DNA of 64,000 bases from Vanrija pseudolonga (GCF_020906515.1 NC_085850.1:992001-1056000); one strand, 5' to 3'. Counted from the stretch's first letter, positions 1 through 10,731 are shown. The notes: a model not told the origin generated them from the sequence alone. A program made the numbers and translations.

Positions 1-628
1 GGCGACTACTGGGTCATGAACGGCACGGGCGTGGTCCAGTGGTCGTGGGACGGCGCGTACAACAACAACGGCTCCAAGGCGGACCACTACATCCGCCTGG
101 CGCACATCAACACGAGCACCGAGGCCGGCAAGTGGAGCCTCGTCGCGGCGTGGAACGTCCGCCTGCAGGCCGGCGTGCCGGCCCGCAAGGGGGTCGCATA
201 CGCCGAGCTCGGGCACCCGTTCCTCAAAGTCTTCCCCAAGTTTAACAAGTGCGTCGTGGAAGAAAGCGAGCTGACGAGGCAGGACGATCAGGCCGTTGCC
301 ACGCACGGGGTACTACCTCATCTGGAGCCAGGGCGGCGACGACGAGAACAGTGCGTGTGTGGGAGTGTGCGCCGCGCCTGGCCGTGTGCGAGGAGCTGAC
401 ACCCGACACACCCCAGGCACCGTCGCCATCTCGGACGTGTTCGAGGTCAAGCCGGCCGGCACGGCCGAGAAGCTGCCCAAGGGCTGGGAGAAGGGGTTCA
501 ACGAGGCGGCGTACAATGCGACCGAGAAGGGCGGCCGCAGCGAAGGTAAGCCCGGGGCTGTGGCGTTGACCACGCCACTGCTGGTCGTGTTCCTCGGCGT
601 CGTTGCCGGCGCGTTGGTGCTGCTGTAG
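1..628 (+). CDS. GPI-anchored Kre9/KNH-like surface protein, copy 1 (5' partial)
   Basis: The start lies before the window. Three exons fit: up to 248, 283-350 and 417-628, with introns of 34 and 66 bases whose donors read GTGCGT. The product has an Ig-like beta-rich domain opening with GDYWV and containing a VVQWSWDGAYN stretch and GYYLIW, then a DVFEVK segment, then a C-terminal hydrophobic tail (LLVVFLGVVAGALVLL) typical of a GPI-attachment signal. N-glycosylation sequons (NGT, NTS, NAT) fit a secreted route. It is plainly a paralogue of the next gene, sharing domain order, intron positions and tail. The fold resembles the Kre9/KNH1 N-terminal Ig-like family of fungal wall proteins. That assignment is by pattern only, and a role at the cell surface is inference. 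Confidence 0.75.
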
Positions 629-957
629 TGATCGCCGCCGGGTGCCACATGTGGCGGTGGGTGGGGTGTGGCGGCGCGGCAACGTGTGCCTCGCACGAGT
701 CGATCGGACACGGCAAGTAGACGCGCAGTAGTAACCCATAATGCAATGTTACGCCAGCGATCACCGCATCGACGTCGCCCCGGCTGATGGAGATGACGTG
801 CTGCGCTAGCTCGCGCCAGTGACGGCGGAAGCGGTGAAGATGGGTATCGAGCTAGCGCGTGCCGCATGACCCGAAAGGCGGGGTGCGAGGCATGCCAAGA
901 GTATTAAAGTAGCGTGGGTGGGTGGGCGAGCGGGCCGTGGTTCCCAACCGCGTCCCC
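629..957. other. Intergenic promoter of GPI-anchored copy 2
   Basis: These 329 bases separate the two tandem GPI-anchored genes. An AT-rich stretch (TATTAAAG, near 902) lies about 55 bases before the second ATG and could serve in core promoter selection. Nothing else recognisable is present. Confidence 0.4.
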
Positions 958-1871
958 ATGCTCCTCCTTCCTCTCCTACTCGCCGCCAGTGCCCTTGCCC
1001 AGAGCAGTGACGCGCCGTCGGCGTCGGCCGACTCGGTGTCGTCCACTGACGCGCTGTCTTCGACCGACTCCACCTTGTCCACCGACGCGGTCTCGTCGAC
1101 CACCGCGCCCTCGTCCAGCCCTGCGTCATCAGCGTACACGACCACACGGTACACGCCGCCCTCCTCGCCGACGTCCACCCTCCCCCCGTGGGAACGCCCC
1201 AGGGCGCACAACGTGCCGGGCACGCGTATCACGTTCCCCGCCGCAGGCGACTACTGGGTGGCGGACGGCACCGGCGTCGTCGGGTGGCAGTGGAACGGGG
1301 CGTACAACCACACGAAGCAGTGGGACGGGACAGCCGCGAAACAGCCCACGTACTGGCTGTACCTCGCACACGTGAACGTCACGGGCCAGTCACTGACACG
1401 GTACACGCTCATGGCGGTGTGGAACGCGCGGATCCCCGCCAACGTGCCCGGGTCCAAGGCGTTCGTGTACGCTCAGCTGGGGCACCCTTTCATCCCCGGC
1501 CCCATCAGCCCGTGCGTTCTGTTCTCATTGGGGCGCTCACTGACGCAGAGAAACTACCACCCGCCCCCGCGATTTGGGTACTACATCTCCTGGGAGCTGT
1601 CCCAAGGTGCCGGGAGCTCGCCTGACTGTATGTGCGTTTGTGGCGGACTGGCTGACCCTCGACAGCCACGATCGCCGTCTCCGAGGTTTTCGAGATCAAG
1701 GAGGCCGGCACGAAGGAACAGCTGCCGAAGGGCTGGCAGAAGGGGTACGGGCCGAAAGACTTCCAGAAGTGGAACGCGACGGTCGCCAACGGCGGTAGCA
1801 GTGGCGCAGGCGCGCTCACCGCGCCGCTCGCCCTCGTCGTCCTCGGCGTGGCGACTACGCTGGTGCTCTAA
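958..1871 (+). CDS. GPI-anchored Kre9/KNH-like surface protein, copy 2
   Basis: Complete gene of about 278 residues in three exons, 958-1511, 1551-1627 and 1666-1871, with introns of 39 and 38 bases. The ATG at 958 is chosen because it gives a clean signal peptide (MLLLPLLLAASALA). A mucin-like Ser/Thr/Asp linker (residues about 16-75) follows, then the Ig-like domain (about 90-220) with GDYWVADGTGVVGWQWNG, a VWNARIPANVPGSKAF stretch and GYYISW. The last 20 residues form a hydrophobic GPI-signal tail. The Ser/Thr linker should be heavily O-mannosylated and hold the domain away from the membrane. The first acceptor reads GCAGAG and only the downstream AG keeps the frame. Paralogue of the partial gene directly upstream. 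Kre9/KNH-like fold is a moderate-confidence call; function at the wall is inferred. Confidence 0.8.
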
Positions 1872-1941
1872 CTTGTGCCCCTGTGCCACATTCGCACGGT
1901 GAGGCTCCAATGTAACACGCTCGGATACTGCGATGCATGCC

Positions 1942-2763
1942 CTACCATGGCGTGTCGCGTGCCGCCGCGGCACAGGCGACAACGGCAGCCCACACGCGTC
2001 GCCGTGCCCGCCAACCAGGCGAACAAAGCCACCAGCGCAGCGTGTCCCGAGCCGCGGCGTCAGTCCTGCCGCGAGCGAAAGCTTCGGCCAGTGGCCGCAC
2101 GAGCTCGCCGTCGAACGCGGGGCTTGCCCAACCCCAGGTCCGCGCGAGGCGGTCGCTGAAGGCCATGGCGGCGCCGAGGCCGGCAGCAGTGCACACGCCA
2201 CCGCCGAGCGGGAGCGCGCGCAGCGCAGAGCAGGTGCCTTGCATCGCTTGGAGGTCCGCAAGCGTGCCCGCCGCGACGAGGAAGTGCACGATGCGGTGGA
2301 GGACCGGTTCGGGGAGGCCAGCGAAGCCGTGCTGAGCCGCGCGGGCGACGATCGCAGGGGCTGGTAGTGGCGTCGGCTGGCCCGGCTCGCGCGGGTCGGC
2401 GAGGTGGCGAGCGTCGGCGACGCTGATCACAGGGAGAGGCCGTCGTGCCGCCCACAGGGGGATGGCCAATGCGAGCAGCACCACCCGCCTCTCGGCGCCG
2501 GCGATCTCCTGCACGATGCCGAGGCAGTAGTCGTGCACCGCCGTGCTGTGATGCCGCACGACGGGCCCGTCCGAGTCGAGGTGCCCCACACGCGCCGAGA
2601 GGCCGAGGGCGTGCCAATCTCCCAGCCACCCGCACCCGCCGATCGCCGAGCCGCACAACGCGCAGCTGGCTGACGGCGGACTGTGGTCCTTTGATCCGGC
2701 CTCGGGGTCGCAGAGGTCGATGATTAGGAGCTGAGCGGCGGCGGCGGCGCCAGGCGGTGCCAT
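1942..2763 (-). CDS. F-box-like protein
   Basis: Single-exon gene of about 273 residues ending 70 bases from the convergent GPI gene. The start is taken at 2763 (MAPPG); an in-frame ATG at 2808 would add 15 residues. A C-x2-C pair (CALCG, residues 34-38) precedes VHDYCLGIVQ. An F-box-like helix set (LPEPVLHRIVHFLV, then LQAMQGTCSALRAL) lies at about 148-185. F-box proteins recruit substrates to SCF ubiquitin ligases through Skp1; if this motif is genuine, that role follows. The C-terminal third is Ala/Arg-rich without a visible repeat domain, so no substrate can be guessed. Base composition matches the neighbours. Confidence 0.55.
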   Translation of the reverse strand: MAPPGAAAAAQLLIIDLCDPEAGSKDHSPPSASCALCGSAIGGCGWLGDWHALGLSARVGHLDSDGPVVRHHSTAVHDYCLGIVQEIAGAERRVVLLALAIPLWAARRPLPVISVADARHLADPREPGQPTPLPAPAIVARAAQHGFAGLPEPVLHRIVHFLVAAGTLADLQAMQGTCSALRALPLGGGVCTAAGLGAAMAFSDRLARTWGWASPAFDGELVRPLAEAFARGRTDAAARDTLRWWLCSPGWRARRRVWAAVVACAAAARDTPW

Positions 2764-2891
2764 GATAAGAGTTAGATGGGTCAGTGGCAACAATAGACGA
2801 CAAGCCAAGAATCACGCCCCGCCTCCACCAGCCAGCCTCTCGCTTCTGCGCTTCTACCACCCCGCATGCATACCCCGCACAATGCGCAGAT

Positions 2892-4318
2892 CTAGACGGC
2901 CGTGCCAAACACACGCCCCAGGAGCAGGCGGCGCAGCTCGGGTGTGCCCGGCGTGCCGGTGATGACGAGGGGCAGGGGCGCGCTGCTGGCCGCCTTGTCC
3001 TCCTTGCCGAGCGTCGCCGCGCTCTCCTTGGTCAGGCCGGCGCCCTTGAGGTCCTCGTCCTCGGCGCGGTTGCCCGTCGACTCGTCGGTGCCGCGGCGGT
3101 CGACGACGCACATGCCGCGCGTGATCTCGCCGTTGCGCTCGACGGCAAACTGCCGACCCTTGACCGACCAGCCGGCGGCGAGCTCGGGGCTGCCGCGGTT
3201 CCCGATCGCGTACCACACCGCCACGGGGTCGTGCATCTCCATCGCGTCGGGCAGGCCAAACTTGGCTTGCAGGCCGCGCACGCGCGTGAGGAACGACGTC
3301 GTGAACGCCTGCAGCGGCGTGGGCTTCGTGGGGCCGTCGGCAGGGTGCAGGAGGTCAGAGAACGGGATCATGTGGGGCGACGTGATGTCGAGCGGCGCGA
3401 AGACCAAGCGGAAGGCGCCCTTCTTCACCTCGTCGAGGAGGTAGGCGAAGGCGTAGGGGTCGGCAAAGCAGTTGAACTCGGCGACAGGGGAGGTGTTGCC
3501 CGGAACGTCGAGCGCACCGCCCATCCACACGACCTCGGCGACGCGCGCAAACGTCTCGGGGTCCTCGCGGGCGGCCCAGGCAACGTTGGTCACTGTGGTG
3601 GTGTCAGGTAGGTGATGGGAGAAGTTACTCACAAGGTCCCAAGGCAACGACAGACACGGTGCCGGCGGGCTCGGCACGGAGCACGTCCAGAATCGCCTCC
3701 CAGCCCTTTCGTGGCACAAACTTGACAAACTCGTGCTCGTCCTCTGGCTTGCTCGGGGGCGGCGAGAACTCGGGGTGCGTCTCGCCAATGTTTGACAGGC
3801 CGTCAGGACCGTGCTGGGGGTCGTTAGAGCTGGCACACAGACGCCGGACTCACGAAGTACGTCGCGACGTGCTTCTCGCCCCCGATGGGTCCGTTCTCGC
3901 CGATAGCGACGAGCGTCTTCTTCTCGCTCGACACGAGGGGGAAGCGCTTGCGCGCCTCGGGGTTGGCAGCGAACTCGAGCCCCAGGTTGTAGTACATCTT
4001 GAGCAGGTTGCTGAACGTCATTGGGGCGTGCGTGTTGCCTGGGTCGTCAGCTGGGCACGTCAGAGGGCGCTGCTCACCAAACACGGCAGTGATAAGCGCG
4101 ACCTCGACCTCGGGCTGTGGAGTTAGTAACCCTAAGAGGCAGAACCCAACTCACCGACGACAGAGCGAGGAGGATAGCGAGCACATCGTCGACTCCGGGG
4201 CTGGGGCATGAGCAGTGCACACTTGCGAAGGGGAAGGTAAAGCTGCAGGAGCACGGGAGGCCCGTTGCACCACCACTGATACTCACTCGGTGTCAATGAT
4301 AATCTTGTGAGGGGCCAT
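2892..4318 (-). CDS. Inosine-uridine-preferring nucleoside hydrolase
   Basis: Six exons: 4287-4318, 4155-4200, 4078-4114, 3854-4038, 3633-3813 and 2892-3592. Five introns of 39-86 bases all keep frame and give about 393 residues. Splicing exons 1 and 2 creates [20 protein letters not shown], the signature of the nucleoside hydrolase family in which the Asp cluster binds calcium and activates water. EFNCFADP and the later MHDPVA motif supply further active-site residues. The enzyme splits ribonucleosides into base and ribose for purine/pyrimidine salvage, probably in the cytosol because no signal peptide is seen. The first two exons are tiny (32 and 46 bases) and carry the catalytic motif across a junction, which makes it easy to misannotate. 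Divergent from ELP5 over 345 bases. Confidence 0.93.
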
Positions 4319-4663
4319 GGTGATGAGCGTGACTAGCGGGGCGATATGAACAGATTGGCAGTGTATGCAAGATGAGAGATATGTGGGGAGAGGGGGTGCA
4401 GAGTGCAAGGGTATAAAAGTTGCCTGATATCTTGTTATCCTCTCGTTAATGTGCTTTCAACCCCACGCTGGGTCGAAGTCCGAGGCTATCGGGGGTGGGT
4501 GGTGTCCTGATGTTCCTGAGGGAGGTCTGTCACAACGCCGCGCCGCACGCCGTCATGCCGCGCCGCCGCCGCCGAAGTCACCGACGTCCGAGCGAGATCA
4601 AAGCGGGTCCAACTTCCGCTCGAACTTGAACTTTCGTCTTGCTCCTCCACCACAACGACCACC
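4319..4663. promoter_or_regulatory. Divergent promoter, nucleoside hydrolase / ELP5
   Basis: These 345 bases separate two head-to-head genes. A TATA-like GTATAAAAGT lies at about 4411-4420, some 95 bases upstream of the hydrolase ATG and 245 bases from the ELP5 ATG. A GC-rich stretch near 4530-4580 precedes ELP5. Which gene uses the TATA-like element cannot be told from sequence. Confidence 0.45.
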
Positions 4664-5781
4664 ATGTCCACGCTCGAGTCAATACTCGCCAACACGGCGC
4701 TGCCGCCGCACCCCTTCGTGGTGGTACAGGACTCGCTCTCAGCACCTGCATGGCCGCTGGTGCGCGAGCTGCTGCGGCGCGGCGCGTCACGGTAAGCTGC
4801 CATGAGATGGGCCTAGCTGACCCCCAGCGGCCCGAGCCTTCTCGTCACGGCGCGCAATAGCCCTGAGTCGTACCTCCCCGACTGGAAGAGCGGAGGCGGA
4901 CGAGCAGTGGACCTCACGAATACCGTCCCGGGCTTCTCGAGCGAGACGGTTGACGTCGAGGCCAAGGTTAAGCAGGCTTGTGCGTGCCAAGCCCCGAGGA
5001 AGGTGAAGCTGACGACCCCAGGCGATGCCCTGCCATCAAGCTTCCAAGCATTCGTCGACGCGGCGGACATCCTGAGCGAGGACTACTCTCCCGCCATCGC
5101 CGCGCGGGTTGTCCGAACGCTGTTGAACGCCGTCAAGGAGCGGAAGGGTGAGTTGGCGGGGCACAAGGTCGTTGTGCAACAACTCACTCCCCAGCCCCAT
5201 CGCGCCTCATCCTCGTCCTCCCCGCGTCCCACGAGCTCACAGAGGACCTGATCTCCGCGACCTTCTCGCCCGCCCTCGCGCTCCTCACACCCGTGAACCC
5301 CCGCGTTGTCGAGCACATCTCGCGCGCGTACCTCGCGCCCGCGGACGACAGCCCGCGCTTCTGGCAGCTGCTCGAGACGGCGCGGGCCCGGAAAGTGGGC
5401 GACGACGTCGCTCTGCGCGCCAAGGACGGCGTCGAAGTCGGCGCCGCGGACGAGCAGGTCGTTCAGGTGCTCCTCCGCAAGCCGACCGGAGGGGCCAAGG
5501 CGCTCATTCGTGCGATCGACGGGTTCCGCAAGGCCACAACAGGGGGATGGGAAAGCGCGCCACTCGACACCGTGGTCGACACGCAACCCGTGCTTGCCCC
5601 TACGGAGGCCAAGCGGCCCACGACGCACGCCGACCTCCACCTGCCCTTCAACCTCCAGCTCACGGACGCGCAGAAGGAGGCTCGCGGCGCCGTCCCGCTG
5701 CCGTACGCGCACGAGGGCGAGGGTGCCGACCTCGGCATGGGCATGGACTGGTCCGATGACGAGGAGGACGAGGAGATCTAG
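4664..5781 (+). CDS. ELP5: Elongator complex protein 5 (Elp5/Iki1)
   Basis: Three exons, 4664-4791, 4828-5147 and 5195-5781, with introns of 36 and 47 bases, give about 344 residues. The C-terminal block LPFNLQLTDAQKEAR followed by VPLPY and HEG and an acidic end is the conserved Elp5 tail. The middle is a RecA-like fold as expected (ILVLPASHEL). Elp5 pairs with Elp4 and Elp6 in the RecA-like hexameric subcomplex of Elongator, which supports wobble-uridine modification of tRNAs. No Walker motif is visible, as is usual for Elp5. The start codon sits in an ACC-ATG context at 4664. The downstream 284 bases to DAD1 hold only convergent 3' ends. Confidence 0.88.
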
Positions 5782-6065
5782 GGGCTGTCAGGCGGGAAGG
5801 AAGGTGAGGGTGGGCGAGACCCAGGCGAGATCACGCGCAGCAGAGGAGGCAGACGGAGGTGTGTCTAGAGCCCGTAGCCGGCATTCAGCATTGTTCACAG
5901 ATGTACATTATTGCATGGGTATGAGTGCGGGGTATCGTGTGTACGCTGCGCTCGGCGCGCGCGGGGAAAGCCATCAAGGCGCAGCTATCGCGCGACGCTG
6001 GCTCCAAAGTTGCGCCCTCCCGTGCCCGGCACGCCCGTCTCGGAAGTCGGCTCCTGTGATGCGCA

Positions 6066-6368
6066 TCAGCTGAACACATCTCTCTTGACCACAGCCGCCC
6101 ACCGCACCTGCTTCGTCTGCGCCATCTTCTGGAACTGGCCCCACAGCTCGGCGACAGTGTTGAAGTCCTTGCCGACGCCGTACACCTCCTCCAGCGTACG
6201 GTTGAGCACGTTGGTGTGGGTGAGGAGGTCCTCGAAGCCCTGCGGCGTCAGCATCCAGAGCACCTAGCAGCTACGCACGCTCGAGATCTCCTGGATGAGC
6301 TTCTGACGCTCGCGCTCAAAGTACGAGTCGGGCTCGGCTGCCTGCTGCTGCTGTTGTGATGTTGACAT
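6066..6368 (-). CDS. DAD1: DASH/DAM1 complex subunit Dad1
   Basis: Two exons, 6279-6368 and 6066-6239, with a 39-base intron make an 87-residue protein, the normal size for Dad1. The family core is intact: SYFERERQKLIQEIS, then LNRTLEEVYGVGKDF and AELWGQF. Dad1 is a small coiled-coil subunit of the DASH (Dam1) complex, which forms rings on kinetochore microtubules and couples chromosomes to depolymerising plus ends. The N-terminus has a short Gln run (residues 5-9). The junction codes IQEIS-SGFEDLL. The unspliced frame hits a stop at once, so the intron is needed. Confidence 0.92.
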
Positions 6369-6645
6369 GGTGTGGGTGGTGCTGCGATTGTTGTTGCAGC
6401 GTCGCGATTGTTGTTGCTTGTGAATTATGGTAGGGGGCTGCATAAGGTGGGGGAGATTACAAAGTAATCCTAATCAGGTGCACGTGCCAATTAGAAATGC
6501 AAGGCGACTGCTAATTGGCTGCGCCTTGCGTCACTATCACGACACCCTTCTTCGCGATGTTATCGACGAAGGTATTGATATCGAGCATCGTCTGGCTCCC
6601 CCCGCTAACGAAACAATGTGTAACATCTGTGAGGCCACTAAGAAA

Positions 6646-7624
6646 CTAGAAAATAACGTCGTCATCCTTGTCCTGGTCGAGCATGTCTCCGCCGCCCGCA
6701 GCACCGCCGCCAATACCGTCGTCCTTGTGCACCTCGCCGCCAGCAGCCTCGACCTCGGCGTTGGCAGTTGCGCGCTCGCCCTCGGCACGAGCGGCGTCGC
6801 GCTTCTTCTTGCCCTGCACCTTCTTCAGGCGGAAGAACTCTTCACTGCGGGGTGTCAGCTTCACAATGACCGAGCTAGCTGCACTCACCGGTCCATCTCG
6901 TCGAGCTCAGAGTTGATGTACGAGATCGTGTTCTCGAGCCTGGGGATGACGACGTGCTCGATCGCGTTGACACGGCGGTTGGTCGCGCGAATGACCTCGT
7001 CGAGGATGGTGAATGCAGTCTGGGGTCAGCTTGCGCCTATCGTTCCTGAAGCTCACCTGGAGCGAGGCCAGTTCCACCAACGTGCCAACGGCCTTGACAT
7101 AAGTGTCTCGACTCCTCTGGATCTGCTGTCCACCACGACTGAGACCAGTGAGGTTGAAGTCTGCACAGGTCAGCGAAAATGGCACAAATCCGTACAACAC
7201 CCCACAAATACTCACCGTTGCCAGTCGCGCTCCTCACGCCCTCGAACGCGGGGAGGACCACACCCGACACGTTCTCCTGCTTCGCCTGGACCGTGTAGCT
7301 CGCCTTGCGGACACTCTCCTGAACCTGGTATCCAATGTCACCGGCAGTGTACGTGACCTCGGCGAGGGAGAAGGACGCGAGCTGGAGGACGCGGCCCATG
7401 AGACGCTTGGCCTCGTCGACCTTCTTGAGGATCTGGCGGAAACGCGTGGTGAGGGCGTCACGCTTCTTGGCGAGGAGCGAGTGGCCGGTCTGAGCACCCT
7501 TTAGACGACCCTTGGTGAGGGTGAGGTTCATACGGGTGGGGCTGAGGGGTTGTCAGTCGAAGGCAAGGGGATGAGGTAGGGAGATGACGCACAAGATGGC
7601 CTCGCGGGGACCGGTGCCGGACAT
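6646..7624 (-). CDS. VMA8: V-type proton ATPase subunit D
   Basis: Five exons: 7593-7624, 7216-7541, 7057-7160, 6889-7019 and 6645/6646-6844. Introns are 37-55 bases. The product is about 263 residues. After splicing the N-terminus reads [20 protein letters not shown] and continues [16 protein letters not shown], the hallmark of subunit [20 protein letters not shown] follows near the C-terminal half. Subunit D forms the central rotor stalk with F in the V1 sector and transmits ATP hydrolysis to proton pumping in vacuole and endosome membranes. The Ala/Gly/Asp-rich C-terminal tail (about the last 60 residues) is variable. The first exon holds only ten codons. Divergent from SPT8. Confidence 0.93.
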
Positions 7625-7940
7625 GCTGGGCGATCTGGCAGGCTATGCACGAGAAGGGTGATTGTAGAGGGTGCGGGAGCCACGGTGCTGAGCTGCTGTT
7701 GTGCGATGTGCAGCTGGCGATTGAGGAGAAACGAGTGAAGGAAGGTGTCGATGGATACGAACGTTGCCAGTGGGTGGGTGGATGGGCGGTTCGGTTCGAC
7801 CAGTGACGAAAGGCGTCACTGGCAACCCACCGCCCACCGCCGGCTGCCTGGCTGGGTGGTGGCTGCCTCCACCCAAATCACCACCGACTATTTGGATCCG
7901 TTTGTTCATCTTGCAACTTCCATTCAACCGAACAACAACA
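7625..7940. promoter_or_regulatory. Divergent VMA8/SPT8 promoter with CRE-like palindrome
   Basis: This 316-base spacer separates two head-to-head genes. At 7800-7822 it holds a perfect inverted repeat, CCAGTGACG-5 bases-CGTCACTGG, made of two facing CRE half-sites (TGACG/CGTCA). It is flanked by GGGTGGGTGG-type and CCCACCGCCC tracts. bZIP (ATF/CREB-class) factors bind such half-sites, so a shared regulator for both genes is possible. That is inference from the motif only. Confidence 0.55.
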
Positions 7941-10427
7941 ATGAGGAGCGAGGACGAAGAAGAGAACGACTACGAGGAGGACGAGGATGAGGATGAGGTA
8001 CGTCGGATGGAACTCCTCGCCCGTTTGATGCTTACCGTTTGCTGCAGGAGGAGCTCCGGGATGATGGCGGAAAGGAAGAGGCCGAGTAAGTCGTACTTCT
8101 CGACGGCAATGACCTCGGCGGCTCGACCATGATCGCTGACAATGGTGCCCAGCTTCGAAGACGACCAGTTCGACGATGGAGAAGGCGATGGCGAGGAGGG
8201 CGATGGGGATGACGATGAAGATGACGATGACGACGATGGAGATGGAGATGGAGACGATGAGGATGACGATGAGGACGATGACGATGAAGACGACGATGAG
8301 GACGATGACGATGACGATGGCGACAATGAGGACGATGGAGCCACCGGCCCGGCCGACCAGGAGATGGATGTCGAGGAGGCCGAAGGTGGGTCTGGTTCTC
8401 GTCGCGCCACAAGCTGACCGCAGTTGCCTCGCGGCGGTCCAAGACCGAGGAGCTCAAGCCCATCGTTCCCGGCGAGCAGCCACCACCGCCGCATATGATG
8501 CGCCGGAAGCTCTTCATCCCAGGCTATACCGAGCCGCCATCGTCCTTGACGATCGAGGCCATCGTTGGCATCCCGCTGCCGTCGGCCGTGCACGCCATCG
8601 CGTCGACGACCTGCCTCTCGTACCTCCTCACCGGGTCGCAGGACGGATTCGTCCGCTCGTACGACTTTTGGGGCAGCGTCAACGGCGCCCAGCTCATGAC
8701 AGCGCAGCAGCGTGCAGTCGTCGGCCTCGGTGAAGGCGTGCACAAGGCTGGTGTTGGACGAGGATGGTGGTCGTGCGAGGTGCCAGTCACGGACAACGCC
8801 GGCGCGTCCAGCAGCAAGACGGAGCCCGTGTTCAGTCTGGCGTGCCAGCCAGATGGCATCTGGGCGCTGGCAGGTTCTCAGGTGCGTCTAGCTAGGTGCC
8901 GACTTCGAAAGCTGACAGCAACAGTCTGGTCCCATCAATCTCTACTCCCTCCGCCACGAGCCAGGCCACCTCATCACGTCGCTCAAGGGCCACAGCAACG
9001 TCGTGTCGTGTCTCCAGCTGCTAGATACCGAACCGCACTTCATCAGTGGATCATGGGACGGAGCAGTGAAGGTGTGTAGTGCTGGTTATCGCAGATGCTA
9101 ACGGGCACAGGAGTGGGACTTGAATACGGGCCAAGTGGTTCGGACGTATCCTACGCACGGTGCGCAAGTATCGTCTATCGGACTACGACCCCTCAACGCC
9201 GCGACGTCCACCTCACCACCTCCTGAGAACGGTGACGGGCCAAGCATATCAGTTAATGTCGGGCCAGACTTCTTCACGGCGGATCAGAAGGCTGAGGATG
9301 GGGCAGCAGCCAACGGCACGACGCCCGGGGCACCAGAACCAGCTGTTCCCGCGGCCGACGTGACGATGGCGGATGGCGACGCGGACGCAGATGGCGAAGG
9401 CGATGATGCCAAGAGCGCAGCATCCTACGACCCGCTCTTCGACGACGATGATGCAGAAGGCGAGGAGGAGTCCAAGGCAGGTGACGTGACCATGGCCGAC
9501 GCGTTGGCAGGCTCGATCGTGCCCGCAGTCTCGACGCCGACACCAACGGTCAAACCCCCAAGCGGGCTGGGTCTCGCACTGCCCGGGGGAACGCCCAAGG
9601 CGTCGCCCGGCCTCGCGCTCCCAGGAAGCACGACGACGAAAGCGACCTCGCCGCCGACCGCCAACGGGTCATCAGCGCCCACGCCTCACCTGTTCGGCGC
9701 CGCGGCGTCCGCACAGGCCAGCAGCTCGAGAGCAGCTGCGGCGAGCATCCCGCTCCTCTCGCCGACAGAGTATCGCCAGTTCTCGAACGACATCCTCCTC
9801 ACGTCGTCGATGGACGGCCAGGTGACCCTCATCGACCGCCGCGTGCCGTCAAGCGAGGGCGGGGAGCAGACGGGCGTCGGAAGGCTGATGCCAGGCGAGA
9901 AGGCGCCACCATGGTGCATGTCGGTGAGTGACGCCGCAATGGTGTGGACGCCTGCTAACCTCCGTCCCAGGCAACATGGCTCGGAGACGGCAACCAGGTG
10001 CTGGCGGGCAGGCGAAACGGCACAATCGACATCTGGGACGTGCGCAAAGCTTCGTCCACGGCACCCAACCTCCTCCGCACGCTCAAGACACCGGCCGACT
10101 CGGGACCAATCAGCTGTATCGTTGCGTTCCCCGATGGGCGGCACATTGCCACCGCGTCGCAGGACAACATCAGGCTGTGGAACACGCTCGAGTACTATCA
10201 GCCCGAGGAGAGCATCAAGAAGAGCCGCTCGCGCCCGCCATTCCGCATCATTGCAGGGCACCATGGCGGTATCATCTCGTCGATGAGTGAGTTTCTTCTT
10301 GCTTGCTGCGAAACTGACGACGCCAGTTGTCGACCCCACATCGCGCTTCCTCATCACGGCGAGCGGCGACCGTGGCTGGCAGGGCGAGAGCACAAAGGTC
10401 GTGCTCATCCACGAGATCAAGTGGTAG
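7941..10427 (+). CDS. SPT8: SAGA complex subunit Spt8 (WD40 protein)
   Basis: Eight exons: 7941-7997, 8048-8085, 8153-8385, 8424-8881, 8925-9071, 9111-9923, 9971-10286 and 10327-10427. Seven introns of 38-67 bases keep frame and give about 720 residues. The N-terminus (to about residue 105) is almost wholly Asp/Glu/Gly. Next come LLTGSQDGFVRSYDFWGSVN, a motif typical of Spt8, and WD repeats including FISGSWDGAVKEWDL, LTSSMDGQVTLIDR and GRRNGTIDIWDV. Spt8 links SAGA to TBP and tunes its delivery to promoters. A low-complexity Ala/Pro/Thr/Asp insert of about 190 residues (9190-9760) interrupts the propeller between blades. The end, STKVVLIHEIKW, closes the last blade. Confidence 0.85.
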
Positions 10428-10731
10428 CGAGCGTGTCAAGCCGACCCGAGTTGTACTATTGCCCTATTCTCCACACTATGCATGGCGCCGTGCTGTCCGC
10501 CACCTTTGCTACATACCCAGGCGGAAACAGGCGCCACAGCGACAAGATGTGTTGTTGCCGTGAGCCCGATATGATGTCTCTACACTTGAATTTACCACTA
10601 TGATGAACGGAAAGTAAAGGAAAAGGTTATTGAGAGCCCCCGCGGTAGGGTGAGGGGCTTGGGGCTGGGTGGGGTTTGCTATTGCTGTTGCTGTTTGCCT
10701 GCTTCTCAGTAGAACCTCATGCCTGTAATAG
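10428..10731. other. Convergent 3' region, SPT8 / RasGEF
   Basis: About 300 bases between two converging genes. Purine-rich GGAAAGTAAAGGAAAAGG near 10610 and GGGGCTTGGGG stretches are visible. No further gene is supported. If the optional last intron of the RasGEF is used, that gene's stop lies within this region near 10718. Confidence 0.35.

Noticed and set aside
8142-8417. GAT/GAC-rich array as a non-coding satellite
   Set aside because: It lies in exon 3 of SPT8 and codes the acidic N-terminus in frame.
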